Of a stretch of 64,000 bases of DNA, positions 62,272 through 64,000 are shown piece by piece. The stretch comes from JARRQJ01 sp963761035 (lineage in GTDB: Bacteria > Pseudomonadota > Gammaproteobacteria > DRLM01). The DNA lies in assembly GCA_963761035.1 (NCBI GenBank), contig CAVXFH010000002.1:2294001-2358000 (forward strand). Direction: 5' to 3'. A program made the position numbers and the translations under genes. The notes below the pieces were generated by a model that was not told the origin of the DNA, searched no databases, and was given only the letters and a program-made list of their open reading frames with translations. Every line of letters starts with the position of its first letter. Position 1 is the stretch's first letter.

Positions 62272-64000
62272 ATGATCAGCAGCGCAGAATTACGCACCCG
62301 TTTCCTCGAATATTTCCGTGGTCAAGGCCATGAGGTCGTACCCAGCAGCTCCCTGGTACCGGGCAACGACCCTACCTTGCTTTTCACCAACGCCGGCATG
62401 GTGCAGTTCAAGGATGTGTTCTTGGGTCTGGAAAGCCGTCCCTATGCGCGCGCCGCCAGTTCGCAACGCTGCGTACGCGCCGGGGGCAAGCACAATGACC
62501 TGGAGAACGTCGGCTACACCGCCCGTCATCACACCTTTTTTGAGATGCTGGGCAATTTCAGTTTCGGTGATTACTTCAAGCGCGAGGCGATTCGCTATGC
62601 CTGGGAATTTCTCACGGTCGAATTAAAACTGCCGCCGGAAAAATTATGGGTCACGATCTTCGAAAATGACGACGAGGCCGCCGACATCTGGTTGAAAGAA
62701 ATCGAGGTCGACACCCGACGGTTCACGCGCATCGGCGCCAGTGACAATTTCTGGTCCATGGGCGATACCGGTCCGTGCGGCCCCTGCACCGAAATCTTCT
62801 ATGATCATGGACCGGACGTAGCCGGCGGACCGCCCGGCACGCCCGGGGCAGACGGCGATCGCTATATCGAGATCTGGAACTTGGTGTTCATGCAGTACAA
62901 TCGCGCCGCCGACGGCGCCCTGACGCCGTTGCCCAGACCTTCCGTGGATACCGGCATGGGTTTGGAACGTCTCGCCGCGGTATTGCAGGGCGTACACAGT
63001 AACTATGAGATCGACCTGTTTCGCAATCTCATCCAGGCTGCCGCCACGCTGGCTGACATTAAGGATACCGCCAACAATTCGCTGAAGGTGATCGCCGATC
63101 ATATCCGTTCATGTTCATTTTTAATCGCCGACGGCGTGACGCCCTCGAATGAAGGGCGCGGTTATGTGTTGCGGCGCATCATTCGCCGCGCGGTGCGCCA
63201 CGGCCACGGACTGGGATTGAAGGAACCGTTCTTCTACAAGTTGGTGGACCCGTTGGTGAAGGAAATGGGCGCGGCCTATCCTGAACTGGCCAAGGCCCAG
63301 TCCCAGGTGGAGCGCGCCTTGCAGCGCGAGGAAGAGCGCTTCCGCGAGACCCTGGATGAGGGCATCAAGATATTGCAGCAGGAGATCGCCACGCTGAAGG
63401 GAAGGTTGATCCCCGGCGAAACCGCGTTTCGTCTCTACGATACCTTCGGTTTCCCCGTGGACCTCACCGCCGATTACGCCAAGTCCCATGGCTTGGAAGT
63501 GGACATGGCGGGCTTCGAGCAGGCCATGGATGCGCAGCGCGAACGGGCCCGTGCCGCCAGCCAATTCGGTGTCGCCTACGCCACGCCCACCGGGGTGGAG
63601 GGTTGCACCGAATTCATCGGTTATGAACAGTTGCGGGAACAAAGCAAAGTGCTGGCCCTGTATCGCGGCGAAGCGGCGGTGTCCGCACTCAATGCCGGCG
63701 AGGAAGGGACTGTGGTATTGGACCGCACGCCCTTTTACGCCGAATCCGGCGGACAGGTGGGCGACCGCGGTGTGCTCGAATCCGGTCAGACGCGGTTCGA
63801 GGTACGTGACACCCAGAAATTGGGCGGCGATGTGTTCGGCCACATCGGTAAAGCGGTGAAGGGCAGTTTGCATGTCGGCGATATGGTCACAGCCCGCGTC
63901 GATGAAGCGGCGCGGCAAGCTACGGTCATCAACCATTCGGCGACCCATTTGATGCACGCCGCGCTGCGCCGGGTGCTGGGCGAGCATGTCACGCAAAAGG
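62272..64000 (+). CDS. alaS: Alanyl-tRNA synthetase (5' part, runs off the window)
   Basis: The first 576 codons are visible from ATG 62272. Class II motifs are present: FLEYFRGQGHEVVPSSSLVP at the N-terminus, FTNAGMVQFKDVFLG, and SVDTGMGLERLAAVLQG near residue 223. The C-terminal side reaches the editing domain, with the metal-binding NHSATHLMHA near residue 560. The enzyme charges tRNA-Ala. The gene continues beyond the window. It follows recX after 48 bases, a common order. Confidence 0.97.
   Translation, partial: MISSAELRTRFLEYFRGQGHEVVPSSSLVPGNDPTLLFTNAGMVQFKDVFLGLESRPYARAASSQRCVRAGGKHNDLENVGYTARHHTFFEMLGNFSFGDYFKREAIRYAWEFLTVELKLPPEKLWVTIFENDDEAADIWLKEIEVDTRRFTRIGASDNFWSMGDTGPCGPCTEIFYDHGPDVAGGPPGTPGADGDRYIEIWNLVFMQYNRAADGALTPLPRPSVDTGMGLERLAAVLQGVHSNYEIDLFRNLIQAAATLADIKDTANNSLKVIADHIRSCSFLIADGVTPSNEGRGYVLRRIIRRAVRHGHGLGLKEPFFYKLVDPLVKEMGAAYPELAKAQSQVERALQREEERFRETLDEGIKILQQEIATLKGRLIPGETAFRLYDTFGFPVDLTADYAKSHGLEVDMAGFEQAMDAQRERARAASQFGVAYATPTGVEGCTEFIGYEQLREQSKVLALYRGEAAVSALNAGEEGTVVLDRTPFYAESGGQVGDRGVLESGQTRFEVRDTQKLGGDVFGHIGKAVKGSLHVGDMVTARVDEAARQATVINHSATHLMHAALRRVLGEHVTQK

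Noticed and set aside
1..64000. CRISPR arrays, tRNA or rRNA genes
   Set aside because: I saw no regularly spaced short repeats and no tRNA- or rRNA-like stretches on either strand while reading the window.

Overview
The window looks like the chromosome of a free-living gammaproteobacterium. The evidence is the recA-recX-alaS order preceded by pncC and thpR, the elongation factor P gene set with EpmA/EpmB-type lysyl modification, several c-di-GMP-type proteins, and a GC-rich core. I cannot name the genus from sequence alone. About 50 kb (1-50.7 kb) is a large exopolysaccharide/surface-glycan locus. The last 13 kb (50.8-64 kb) is ordinary housekeeping DNA.

Layout. 0-9.6 kb: tailoring and accessory genes (carbamoyltransferase cut by the window edge, SGNH hydrolase, Tat-exported dehydrogenase pair, AsnB-type amidotransferase, hexapeptide acyltransferase, glycosyltransferase, sulfotransferase). 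9.7-14.8 kb: two nearly identical PA14/FN3 lipoprotein genes in head-to-head inverted orientation, each broken by one single-base frameshift. The divergent 5' ends lie between them, with a perfect CRP-type palindrome. 14.8-16.0 kb: a secreted glycoside-hydrolase-like protein. 16.1-29.6 kb: an AT-richer, IS-laden glycan cluster, mostly on the minus strand. It holds a complete IS3-family element, a complete IS5-family element with TTAG target duplication, several IS remnants, four intact glycosyltransferases, and relics of a Wzy-type polymerase, two GT4 glycosyltransferases and a fucosyltransferase-like gene. Two of these relics (24418-25589 and 28706-29583) are only visible when several frames are joined.

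29.9-38.1 kb: a compact, intact plus-strand export operon. It encodes an outer-membrane export protein, a beta-barrel protein, a Wzz-type chain-length protein, a BY-kinase, an ABC permease, a DUF4910/M28-like protein and an ABC ATPase with a Wzt-type C-terminal domain. The coexistence of Wzz/BY-kinase and Wzm/Wzt machinery suggests two export routes or a hybrid. 38.3-50.7 kb: a 1233-residue multidomain lipoprotein ending in an SGNH esterase domain, more glycosyltransferases (two with frameshifts), an AsnB homologue lacking the glutaminase cysteine, and a WcaJ-type initiating phosphoglycosyltransferase.

50.8-64 kb: degenerate REC-PAS-EAL protein, GNAT acetyltransferase, uncharacterised protein with a PilZ-like tail, epmB/efp/epmA, PilZ protein, psd, pncC, thpR, recA, recX and the 5' part of alaS.

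The points most worth a second look are the inverted PA14 lipoprotein pair, whose repeats could flip the promoter/leader segment between two bodies; the shared N-terminal module linking it to the giant SGNH lipoprotein; and the concentration of mostly +1 frameshifts in glycan genes while housekeeping genes are clean.
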